A DNA stretch of 16,787 nucleotides from an uncultured Erysipelotrichaceae bacterium (GTDB lineage Bacteria; Bacillota_I; Bacilli_A; Erysipelotrichales; Erysipelotrichaceae). Under the pieces are notes generated by a model that was not told where the DNA came from, ran no database searches, and saw only the letters and a list, made by a program, of their open reading frames with translations. Within the stretch, counting starts at the first letter, position 1; every line of letters starts with the position of its first letter. The stretch is taken from positions 1-16,787 of the forward strand of contig CADBPK010000061.1 of NCBI GenBank assembly GCA_902796465.1, written 5' to 3'. Below are positions 6,679 to 12,232 of the stretch, one piece after another. Position numbers and translations under genes: made by a program.

Positions 6679-7368
6679 ATGCTGCATTTTTTAGATGGTC
6701 TACGTAACGTAACAATTCTCAGCACATTCTTCCGGCTTATGCTGGCATGTGTAATCGGCGGATTTCTCGGACTTGAGCGTTCATATAATAATAAACCGGC
6801 AGGATTCCGCACCCATATCCTTGTCTGTCTCGGCGGATGCGTGGCATCTATGACGGGTCTATATCTCTATCTGGTCGCAGGTCTGGCAACGGACATGTCG
6901 CGTATCGGCGCGAATGTCATCAGCGGGCTCGGTTTTATCGGTGCCGGAACGATCTTTGTGACACACAAGAAAACGATTAAAGGTCTGACGACGGCTGCCG
7001 GACTATGGACAGCGGGAATCATCGGCCTGGCAGTCGGAGCCGGATTCTATGAAGGTGCTTTCCTGGGCATGATCCTCGTCCTTCTGACAGAAACCGTGTT
7101 TACACGTCTTCGCGACCTGATCCAGCATACACCGCCGTCCACGCTGGCAGTCAGTTATACACGCAGGGAAGAACTCGACATAATAGTGAATCATCTGCGG
7201 CATGAAAACTGCAAGATCACAAACCTCAAGGTTGCCGGCAATACAAACGCCCAGACAGCACTGTACAACGCCCTGATCACACTGCAGCCGAATGCGGAAA
7301 TGGATTTCACAGATATCTGCAGGGATCTGGAACAGATCGACGGAGTTGTTTCTGCTGAAATACTGTAG
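6679..7368 (+). CDS. MgtC/SapB-family membrane protein, copy 2
   Basis: This 229-residue member of the same family is closer to its consensus: GGFLGLERS, AGFRTHILV, ANVISGLGFIGAGTI and KGLTTAAGLWTAG, followed by further helices to about residue 135. A C-terminal ACT-like domain (about 155-229: LDIIVNHLRHENCKITNLKV) comes last. It follows copy 1 by 13 bases with a strong AAGGAGAAAGG (6664-6674), which fixes the ATG at 6679. An upstream TTG at 6658 would overlap copy 1 and has no ribosome site. It is last in the IIB-ROK/MgtC/MgtC operon, closed by a terminator that starts at the base after the stop. Two adjacent but diverged paralogues suggest a heteromeric complex or different ligands; that is inference. 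Confidence 0.9.
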   Translation: MLHFLDGLRNVTILSTFFRLMLACVIGGFLGLERSYNNKPAGFRTHILVCLGGCVASMTGLYLYLVAGLATDMSRIGANVISGLGFIGAGTIFVTHKKTIKGLTTAAGLWTAGIIGLAVGAGFYEGAFLGMILVLLTETVFTRLRDLIQHTPPSTLAVSYTRREELDIIVNHLRHENCKITNLKVAGNTNAQTALYNALITLQPNAEMDFTDICRDLEQIDGVVSAEIL

Positions 7369-7394
7369 AAGAACCGGATATCCGGTTCTTTTTT
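7369..7394 (+). terminator. Intrinsic terminator after the second mgtC
   Basis: GAACCGG (7371-7377) pairs with CCGGTTC (7382-7388) around ATAT, followed by six T. The flanking A and T bases extend the pairing. It starts directly after the TAG stop. Confidence 0.93.
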
Positions 7395-7405
7395 GGGCAA
7401 AATAC

Positions 7406-7432
7406 TTTTCAAAAAAGAGATTGTTTTATAAT
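7406..7432 (+). promoter_or_regulatory. Putative promoter of the HAD/glutaredoxin operon
   Basis: A perfect TATAAT lies at 7427-7432, 24 bases before the start codon. The best -35 is TTTTCA (7406-7411), four of six bases with a short 15-base spacer. The upstream terminator means this pair of genes needs its own promoter. Confidence 0.55.
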
Positions 7433-7455
7433 GTACCCATAAACGGAGGAACAGC

Positions 7456-8172
7456 ATGAAAAAAGCGATCCTGTTTGATCTTGACGGCACATTGCTGCCG
7501 ATGGATGAAGAAAAGTTTACCAGATACTACTTTTCAATGCTTTGTGAAATGACAGCGCCACTCGGATATAAACCCGAAGATCTTGTGAGAGAGATCTGGA
7601 AAGGAACTGCTGTCATGGTTCAGAATAACCGGGAGATGACAAACGAAGAAGCCTTCTGGCGGCATTTCGCCTCGGTATTCGGTGAGGACAAGCTGAAAGA
7701 CAAGCCGGTATTTGACAGATTCTATGAAACAAGGTTTAAGGAGGCACGGCCATCGTGCGGATTCAATCCTCTGGCCAAAGACGCTGTGGCGATATGCAAA
7801 GATAAGGGATACCGGGTTATTCTGGCGACGAATCCGATATTCCCGCAGGCAGCTACTTATGAAAGGATCCGCTGGGCCGGAATGCAGCCGGATGATTTTG
7901 AATTTATTACAACGTATGAAAACAGCACTTCATGCAAACCGAATGTGATGTACTATGAGGAGATCCTTGAAAAACGCGGCCTGAAAGGGGAGGACTGCAT
8001 CATGATCGGGAATGATACGACGGAAGATATCGCTGCTGAGCAGACAGGCATGGATGTGTATATCGTTACCGATTGTCTCATCAATAAAAATAAAACAGAT
8101 CTGGAAACGATCCGTCATGGCTCGTTTGCCGATCTGCTGGAATATCTGAAACAGCTGCCTGACGTAAAGTGA
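7456..8172 (+). CDS. HAD-superfamily hydrolase (phosphatase-like)
   Basis: This 238-residue protein carries all four HAD motifs. Motif I is FDLDGTL (D8 nucleophile, D10 acid), motif II is LATN with T125, motif III is K161 in SCKPN, and motif IV is GNDTTED (D187, D191). The cap lies between motifs I and II (about residues 15-100), as in HAD-IA phosphatases. It is therefore probably a soluble phosphatase acting on a small phosphorylated metabolite; the substrate cannot be told. GGAGG at 7445-7449 supports the start. It is first in a likely two-gene operon with the glutaredoxin-like gene, 28 bases downstream with no terminator between. Confidence 0.92.
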   Translation: MKKAILFDLDGTLLPMDEEKFTRYYFSMLCEMTAPLGYKPEDLVREIWKGTAVMVQNNREMTNEEAFWRHFASVFGEDKLKDKPVFDRFYETRFKEARPSCGFNPLAKDAVAICKDKGYRVILATNPIFPQAATYERIRWAGMQPDDFEFITTYENSTSCKPNVMYYEEILEKRGLKGEDCIMIGNDTTEDIAAEQTGMDVYIVTDCLINKNKTDLETIRHGSFADLLEYLKQLPDVK

Positions 8173-8200
8173 TGGCTGTATATAGAAAAGAGGTAAAAAA

Positions 8201-8515
8201 ATGATCCTGATTTACGGAAGCGAAATGTGCCCTGACTGCAGGGAATGCAAATTCAACCTGGATGCCTACAGCATCCCTTATGAATACATCGACATTACAG
8301 CCGATCTGCATGCGCTGAAGGATTTTCTGGCCCTTCGTGACAGGGAACAGGTATTTGCTCCGTGCAAAGAGAATCACTCGATCGGTATTCCTGCGCTGAT
8401 CATTGATGATGTTCTGACACTGGACTGGGAAGGTTTCATTGCCGGAAAAGGATATACAGTAATCCATTCAGAGAGTGCTTCCGAAGCATGCAGCGCAGAC
8501 AGAAAAGGCTGTTAA
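8201..8515 (+). CDS. Glutaredoxin-like protein with CPDC active site
   Basis: This 104-residue protein has a thioredoxin fold: strand MILIYGS, then C10-P-D-C13 with a third Cys at C16, strand YEYIDIT, and the cis-proline motif IGIPALII (P64). The fold is complete at about 85 residues; the last 20 carry two more cysteines (C97 and the terminal C104). CPxC proteins of this size reduce disulfides or act as cysteine donors; the partner is not known. AAAGAGGT precedes the ATG at 8201. Its stop codon lies in the loop of a hairpin shared with the convergent ABC permease gene. It probably shares a transcript with the HAD gene. Confidence 0.85.
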   Translation: MILIYGSEMCPDCRECKFNLDAYSIPYEYIDITADLHALKDFLALRDREQVFAPCKENHSIGIPALIIDDVLTLDWEGFIAGKGYTVIHSESASEACSADRKGC

Positions 8516-8526
8516 TTCACAGCCTT
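8505..8526. terminator. Shared hairpin between convergent genes, overlapping both stops
   Basis: AAGGCTGT (8505-8512) pairs perfectly with ACAGCCTT (8519-8526) around TAATTC. The stop codons of the glutaredoxin gene (8513-8515) and the ABC permease (8517-8519) are both in or at the loop. On the - strand it is followed by TT after the stem (CCTTTTCT), a usable U-tract. On the + strand the T run is short, so it is a weaker terminator that way. Confidence 0.7.
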
Positions 8527-9779
8527 ATCGTACGTTTATAGTGATACAGGGAGAACAGCGCGCACAGCAGGAGCGGTATGATGACGAACGCCAGCAGCAG
8601 GAGCGCAAATCCTGTTTCCATCTGCCCGTGCAGTATCAATGTCAGGAACATGTTTCCAAGATAGAACAATGACATTAAGCAGATTATTGCGTACAGCATC
8701 ATGACTTCCCGGGTCATGATGTTTTTCAGTTTTGTGCGGTTATAGCCGATCTGATACAGAGACTGGTAAAGCATTTTCCGGTTGGAAATCTCGGTAGAGT
8801 ACTGAAACATCATAGCCAGTGACAGCAGAACGCTCATGACGATATAGGACAGCATGGAAAGCATCATTTCCAGCGGCTTGCTGTTTTCCGAAAGCACGAT
8901 GGATGACAGTATGATCGTACAGATCAGGAACAGCACGATATTGTTTTTCATGATCTGAATGTCAGTCCGGACAAATCCAAGGGAAGCCAGGGAGATAGGA
9001 TCGCTGATCTTCGTATGACGGATCTGTTTTTCAATATACGGGATCAGTACGTGCTTCAGACACCCATACAAACCGAACAGGCCGATCATCGCTGCCTGCA
9101 TCACACCTTCAGGATAAAAGTAGATATAGATGACAGGCAGAACGGCACAAAGCAGAAAGGCTGTTCTTTTTAACTTTGCGGACATCGTGGTCTTGACGGA
9201 GATCAGTGAACCGAGCGGATTGGCCATCTTTCTTTCATTCAGCAGGGAAGATGCGGAATTCCTGTATGCGAATGCCAGATTCAGGTAAGTCGTCCAGAAG
9301 ACAACACTGACAAGAATGATCGTCGTCAGGATCACAGCGTCAAAATGGACACGGATGGCAAATGATTCGCTCAGAAAAGACGCGAATGCCAGATTGATAA
9401 AAGGAATGCAGACAAGGGCCAGAATAATACCCAGCGGAATCGCCAGCAGCATCAGCAGGAAAGTCTGTGACAGCAGATAGGAAGCCAGCTGTGAATATGT
9501 GGCACCGCAGATCAGCCTGATGGCCAGATCCTTTGCCTTATTCTTTACGAAAAAGTCATTTGCGAAAAACACGATGATCATACATACAATGATCACGAAT
9601 ACCGTCAATGTAAGAGCGAGGTTCTGCGTGCTGTTGATAAAGGTGACGCCGATCTCATCACTCATGGAGATATTGAAGAAAAGGAAAATGAACATGGAAG
9701 TCAGTACAAACGTCAGCCAGTAGAAAAGCGCTTTGGAGAGATTATTCCTGATTGATTTCAAAGCATCCTGAAAGATCAT
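8517..9779 (-). CDS. ABC transporter permease, BceB/FtsX-like, without extracellular domain
   Basis: This 420-residue membrane protein has about ten hydrophobic helices. Both FtsX-type cytoplasmic signatures are present: KAKDLAIRLICGATYSQL (about 81-98) and NRKMLYQSLYQIGYNR (about 333-348). The 10-helix order and its pairing with a BceA-like ATPase point to the bacitracin/antimicrobial-peptide transporter group. In BceB a domain of around 200 residues lies outside the cell between helices 7 and 8; here helix 7 (about 279-297) and helix 8 (about 305-326) are only some eight residues apart. The start overlaps the ATPase stop by four bases (ATGA, 9776-9779), so the two are translationally coupled. 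Substrate unknown; peptide-sensing resistance in the BceAB manner is doubtful without that domain. Confidence 0.88.
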   Translation of the reverse strand: MIFQDALKSIRNNLSKALFYWLTFVLTSMFIFLFFNISMSDEIGVTFINSTQNLALTLTVFVIIVCMIIVFFANDFFVKNKAKDLAIRLICGATYSQLASYLLSQTFLLMLLAIPLGIILALVCIPFINLAFASFLSESFAIRVHFDAVILTTIILVSVVFWTTYLNLAFAYRNSASSLLNERKMANPLGSLISVKTTMSAKLKRTAFLLCAVLPVIYIYFYPEGVMQAAMIGLFGLYGCLKHVLIPYIEKQIRHTKISDPISLASLGFVRTDIQIMKNNIVLFLICTIILSSIVLSENSKPLEMMLSMLSYIVMSVLLSLAMMFQYSTEISNRKMLYQSLYQIGYNRTKLKNIMTREVMMLYAIICLMSLFYLGNMFLTLILHGQMETGFALLLLAFVIIPLLLCALFSLYHYKRTIRL

Positions 9780-10546
9780 CCTGCCAGTACCTCCCTGGAT
9801 TCGTCCGCGTTGACATCCACAATTCTTCTGAAATACTCTTCCTGCGTCATTCCGCCTCTCTTAATTTCCGTTTCGATATTGCCGTCATGGATATAGATAA
9901 AGCGGGTGGAATAGGAAGCAATCAGGGGATCGTGCGTGACCATAACGATCGTAACGCCTTCCTTCTGATTGAGATCCTGGAGAATCTTCATCAGCTCCGT
10001 GGAATTCCTGGAATCCAGATTGCCTGTCGGTTCATCCGCAATGATGAGTTTCGGATCGTTGATCAGCGCGCGGCAGATCGCGCCTCTCTGGCGCTGTCCG
10101 CCGGAACACTCATACGGGTATTTCACCAGCAGGCCTGCGATATTCATTTTCCCGGCGATTTCCTGGATTCTGTCGTGGATCTGCGCATCTGTCCTGCCTG
10201 CCAGGGATAAAGGCATGGCAATGTTTTCGTAGAGGGTATGCGTATCCAGCAGGTTAAAATACTGGAAAATAAAACCGAGGTTTTCATACCGGAAGACACC
10301 GATCTCGTCTTCACTCATGGAACGGACTTCTTTGTCGTGAATATACACGGATCCTTCCGTCGGAATATCGATCGTTGAAATATTATTGATAAAAGTCGAT
10401 TTGCCGCTGCCGCTCGGTCCCATAATACCGATGAACTCTCCTTCGTAAACGCTGAAGTTGATATCATGCAGTGCTTCGAAGGCATTTTCTTTTCCGGCAT
10501 TATAGATTTTCTTCATATGCTCGGCTCTCAGTACTGGATTGTTCAT
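9776..10546 (-). CDS. ABC transporter ATP-binding protein, BceA-like
   Basis: This 256-residue ATPase has Walker A GPSGSGKS (43-50), Q-loop Q95, signature CSGGQ (147-151, usually LSGGQ), Walker B LIIADE (167-172), and H205 in the switch region VTHD. Its tail (GGMTQEEYFRRIVDVNAD) matches the C-terminal extension typical of BceA-type ATPases rather than of LolD/MacB. It powers the permease encoded next, probably as a dimer at the membrane. AAGGAG lies seven bases before ATG 10546 on the - strand. I find no convincing promoter in the 74 bases between this gene and the terminator of the upstream degV, so promoter and read-through remain open. No BceRS-type two-component genes are adjacent within the window. 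Confidence 0.93.
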   Translation of the reverse strand: MNNPVLRAEHMKKIYNAGKENAFEALHDINFSVYEGEFIGIMGPSGSGKSTFINNISTIDIPTEGSVYIHDKEVRSMSEDEIGVFRYENLGFIFQYFNLLDTHTLYENIAMPLSLAGRTDAQIHDRIQEIAGKMNIAGLLVKYPYECSGGQRQRGAICRALINDPKLIIADEPTGNLDSRNSTELMKILQDLNQKEGVTIVMVTHDPLIASYSTRFIYIHDGNIETEIKRGGMTQEEYFRRIVDVNADESREVLAG

Positions 10547-10596
10547 TAGGTTCTCCTTAATACATAAAGTCTATCATTCTTTTGTGCTGAGAATCT

Positions 10597-10622
10597 AAAA
10601 AAAGCAGACGATTATCTGCTTT
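10597..10622 (-). terminator. Intrinsic terminator of the second degV
   Basis: On the - strand AAAGCAGA pairs with TCTGCTTT around a six-base loop (10601-10622), and the T tract continues to seven T (10597-10603). The first arm overlaps the TAA stop codon of the gene (10621-10623). Confidence 0.88.
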
Positions 10623-11499
10623 AGAGGATTCGGTTGGTTCCGAAATATACGACAGCGAGGAATCCGGGACCAACATGTGATCCGATAACCGGTCCTTCCG
10701 TGGATATTTCAATATCTTTCACTGTCGGATAGGTTTCACGGATCAGATTTGCAAGATCCTCTGCTTCTTCTTCTGCATCCGCGTGATAAACAAGGATTTT
10801 GTCTCCGGAATAGGCAGGATCAAAATCATCTTTCATGCTTTCAACCAGGGTGTGGATCGATTTCTTTCTTCCTCTGACTTTATCATAAGCGTAGATGCTG
10901 CCGTCATTTCTGACATACATCAGCGGCTTGATGGAGAGAAGGGTGCCGACGATCGCCGAAGCGTTGCTTAATCTGCCGCCTTTACGCAGCCACTGCAGGT
11001 CATCCGCGAGAAAACGGTGGATGACTTTTCTTTTGTTGTTTTCGGCAAATTCGATCACTTCTTCATAGGAACTGCCGTTCTCCTTCATTTCAGCCATCTT
11101 CATAACAAGAAGACCGAGACCTGCCGAGATACAGTAGGAATCAATAAATGTAAGTCTTTGACCCGGATATCTGGTGGCAGTGCGGTTGATTGCCTCCTTG
11201 GCATTATTGATGGAACTGGAAATTGATCTGGACATATCCAGGAAGATCACATCTTTTCCTTTTTCCATAACCTTCGTGAAAAAGTGTTCATATGCATATT
11301 CGGAAATCTGCGAAGTACTCGGCATACTGCCGTTCCGCATTGCTTTGAAAATCATCTGTTTAGTTTCTTCACGGCAGTCATCCTGATATCCTTCACCATC
11401 CAGGATGAAGTTGTAGGGGAGAAAGGGGATGCGATGTTCTTTAAGCCATTCTTCCCGCAGATCAGCGGTGGAAACTGTGGCGATAATATAGTCTTTCAT
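10621..11499 (-). CDS. DegV-family fatty-acid-binding protein, second paralogue
   Basis: This 292-residue protein has DegV family features: opening YIIATVSTADL, MPSTSQISE near residue 60, LDMSRSISSSINNA, FIDSYCISAGLGLLV, and the hallmark WLRKGGRLSNASAIVGTLLSIKP with a following RGRKKSI. It presumably binds a fatty acid like FakB, possibly with a different chain preference from the DegV at 3569; that is inference. I choose ATG 11499 (MKDYI) because GAGGT lies five bases before it and relatives begin in this way. A longer reading from 11568 has no ribosome site and would include the promoter. It is transcribed away from feoA, as a single gene with its own promoter and terminator. Confidence 0.92.
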   Translation of the reverse strand: MKDYIIATVSTADLREEWLKEHRIPFLPYNFILDGEGYQDDCREETKQMIFKAMRNGSMPSTSQISEYAYEHFFTKVMEKGKDVIFLDMSRSISSSINNAKEAINRTATRYPGQRLTFIDSYCISAGLGLLVMKMAEMKENGSSYEEVIEFAENNKRKVIHRFLADDLQWLRKGGRLSNASAIVGTLLSIKPLMYVRNDGSIYAYDKVRGRKKSIHTLVESMKDDFDPAYSGDKILVYHADAEEEAEDLANLIRETYPTVKDIEISTEGPVIGSHVGPGFLAVVYFGTNRIL

Positions 11500-11541
11500 A
11501 ATAACCTCATATAAAAGCATCAGTCTGTACTGACAATCAGA

Positions 11542-11568
11542 ATTGTAACATGAAATGTACGATCTCAA
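11542..11568 (-). promoter_or_regulatory. Putative promoter of the second degV
   Basis: On the - strand TTGAGA (11563-11568) is followed after 15 bases by TACAAT (11542-11547), preceded by TGT, which makes an extended -10 (TGnTACAAT). A short inverted repeat TCAGT-N4-ACTGA (11520-11533) lies in the leader. The stretch from about 11570 to 11687 between the divergent promoters shows no gene or motif that I recognise. Confidence 0.5.
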
Positions 11569-11687
11569 GTATGAAACAGGGAACTTCCGTTAATCTTTGA
11601 TCAATATATCGCAAACAAATAAGCTGAACGATATAGTATCAGGCGCAGAAAAACGATTTTCATATGATGAATATGCAGAAACAATAA

Positions 11688-11716
11688 TTGACAAAGCAAG
11701 TTAGTTAATATAAACT
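11688..11716 (+). promoter_or_regulatory. feo operon promoter
   Basis: A perfect -35 TTGACA lies at 11688-11693. The -10 is either TAAACT (11711-11716, spacer 17) or TATAAA (11709-11714, spacer 15). The -10 sits inside a perfect palindrome (11699-11720), so a protein bound there would block the promoter. Confidence 0.75.
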
Positions 11717-11741
11717 AACTATGAGTTAGAAAAAACTAACT
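11699..11741 (+). promoter_or_regulatory. Tandem palindromic operators of feoAAB (metalloregulator-type)
   Basis: Two palindromes share the same half-site, AGTTAG/CTAACT. The first, AGTTAGTT-N6-AACTAACT (11699-11720), covers the spacer end and -10. The second, AGTTAG-AAAAAA-CTAACT (11724-11741), lies in the leader just before the AAGGAGG ribosome site (11747-11753). Their centres are 23 bases apart, about two helical turns. Position and TTAG/CTAA half-sites suggest a DtxR/MntR-family iron-dependent repressor; the regulator's identity is inferred. The second repeat could also fold as a small RNA hairpin with a T tract, but its stem is only six mostly A-T pairs. Confidence 0.65.
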
Positions 11742-11760
11742 TTTTGAAGGAGGCAAAAAT

Positions 11761-11976
11761 ATGCTGCCGCTCATCTATGCAGATAAAGGAAATACAGTAG
11801 AGATATTGAAAGTAGGCGGAAGTGCCGAAGTGAAAAAAAGGCTGGAAGATCTCGGGTTTACGCCAGGGGAACATGTAGTTGTGGTTTCAGAAGCGCAGGG
11901 AAACCTGATCGTAAATATCAGAGATACGAGAATTGCACTGAATCAGGCAATTGCCGGAAAGATTATGGTTTGTTAA
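11761..11976 (+). CDS. feoA: FeoA-domain protein, first copy
   Basis: This 71-residue protein is a single FeoA (SH3-like) domain. It has the usual helix and turn VKKRLEDLGFTPGEHVVVVSE, then strands LIVNIRDTRIALNQAIAGKIMV. FeoA is a small cytosolic partner of FeoB that is needed for full ferrous iron uptake, perhaps by contacting its G domain. It is the first gene of feoA-feoA-feoB, with a strong AAGGAGG seven bases before the ATG. The first 15 residues (LPLIYADKGNTVEIL) are typical for the form found in tandem FeoA pairs. Confidence 0.92.
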   Translation: MLPLIYADKGNTVEILKVGGSAEVKKRLEDLGFTPGEHVVVVSEAQGNLIVNIRDTRIALNQAIAGKIMVC

Positions 11977-11985
11977 GGAGGGGAA

Positions 11986-12210
11986 ATGAAATCTTTAAGG
12001 GATACCGTTATAGGTGAAACGGTGAAAGTCGTAAAACTCCATGGTGAAGGAGCGATCAAGCGCAGAATCATGGATATGGGTATTACGAAAGGCGTTGAGA
12101 TCTACGTCAGAAAAGTGGCGCCTCTCGGCGATCCGATCGAAGTTACGGTACGCGGTTATGAGCTTTCTGTCCGTAAGGCAGATGCGGAAATGATTGAAGT
12201 CTGTAACTAA
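11986..12210 (+). CDS. feoA: FeoA-domain protein, second copy
   Basis: This 74-residue second FeoA domain has TVKVVKLHGEGAIKRRIMDMGITKGVEIYVRKVAPLGDPIEVTVRGYELSVRKADA split across the usual strands; the GDPIEVTVRGYELSVR ending is the classical FeoA signature, clearer than in the first copy. The gene starts nine bases after the first, with AAGGAGG overlapping the first gene's stop. Two separate, dissimilar FeoA proteins before FeoB occur in several Firmicutes, and may form a complex with different roles. The coupling and strong ribosome sites suggest that both are made in quantity relative to FeoB. Confidence 0.93.
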   Translation: MKSLRDTVIGETVKVVKLHGEGAIKRRIMDMGITKGVEIYVRKVAPLGDPIEVTVRGYELSVRKADAEMIEVCN

Positions 12211-12232
12211 ATAAACTGGAAAGAGGGGAAAT

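Noticed and set aside
8517..9779. Permease truncated by mutation
   Set aside because: Both FtsX-type halves and all helices are intact with no frameshift, so the missing extracellular domain is a lineage feature rather than a broken gene.
11500..11568. N-terminal extension of the second DegV to 11568
   Set aside because: It lacks a ribosome site, overlaps the extended -10 promoter, and DegV relatives begin at about MKDYI.
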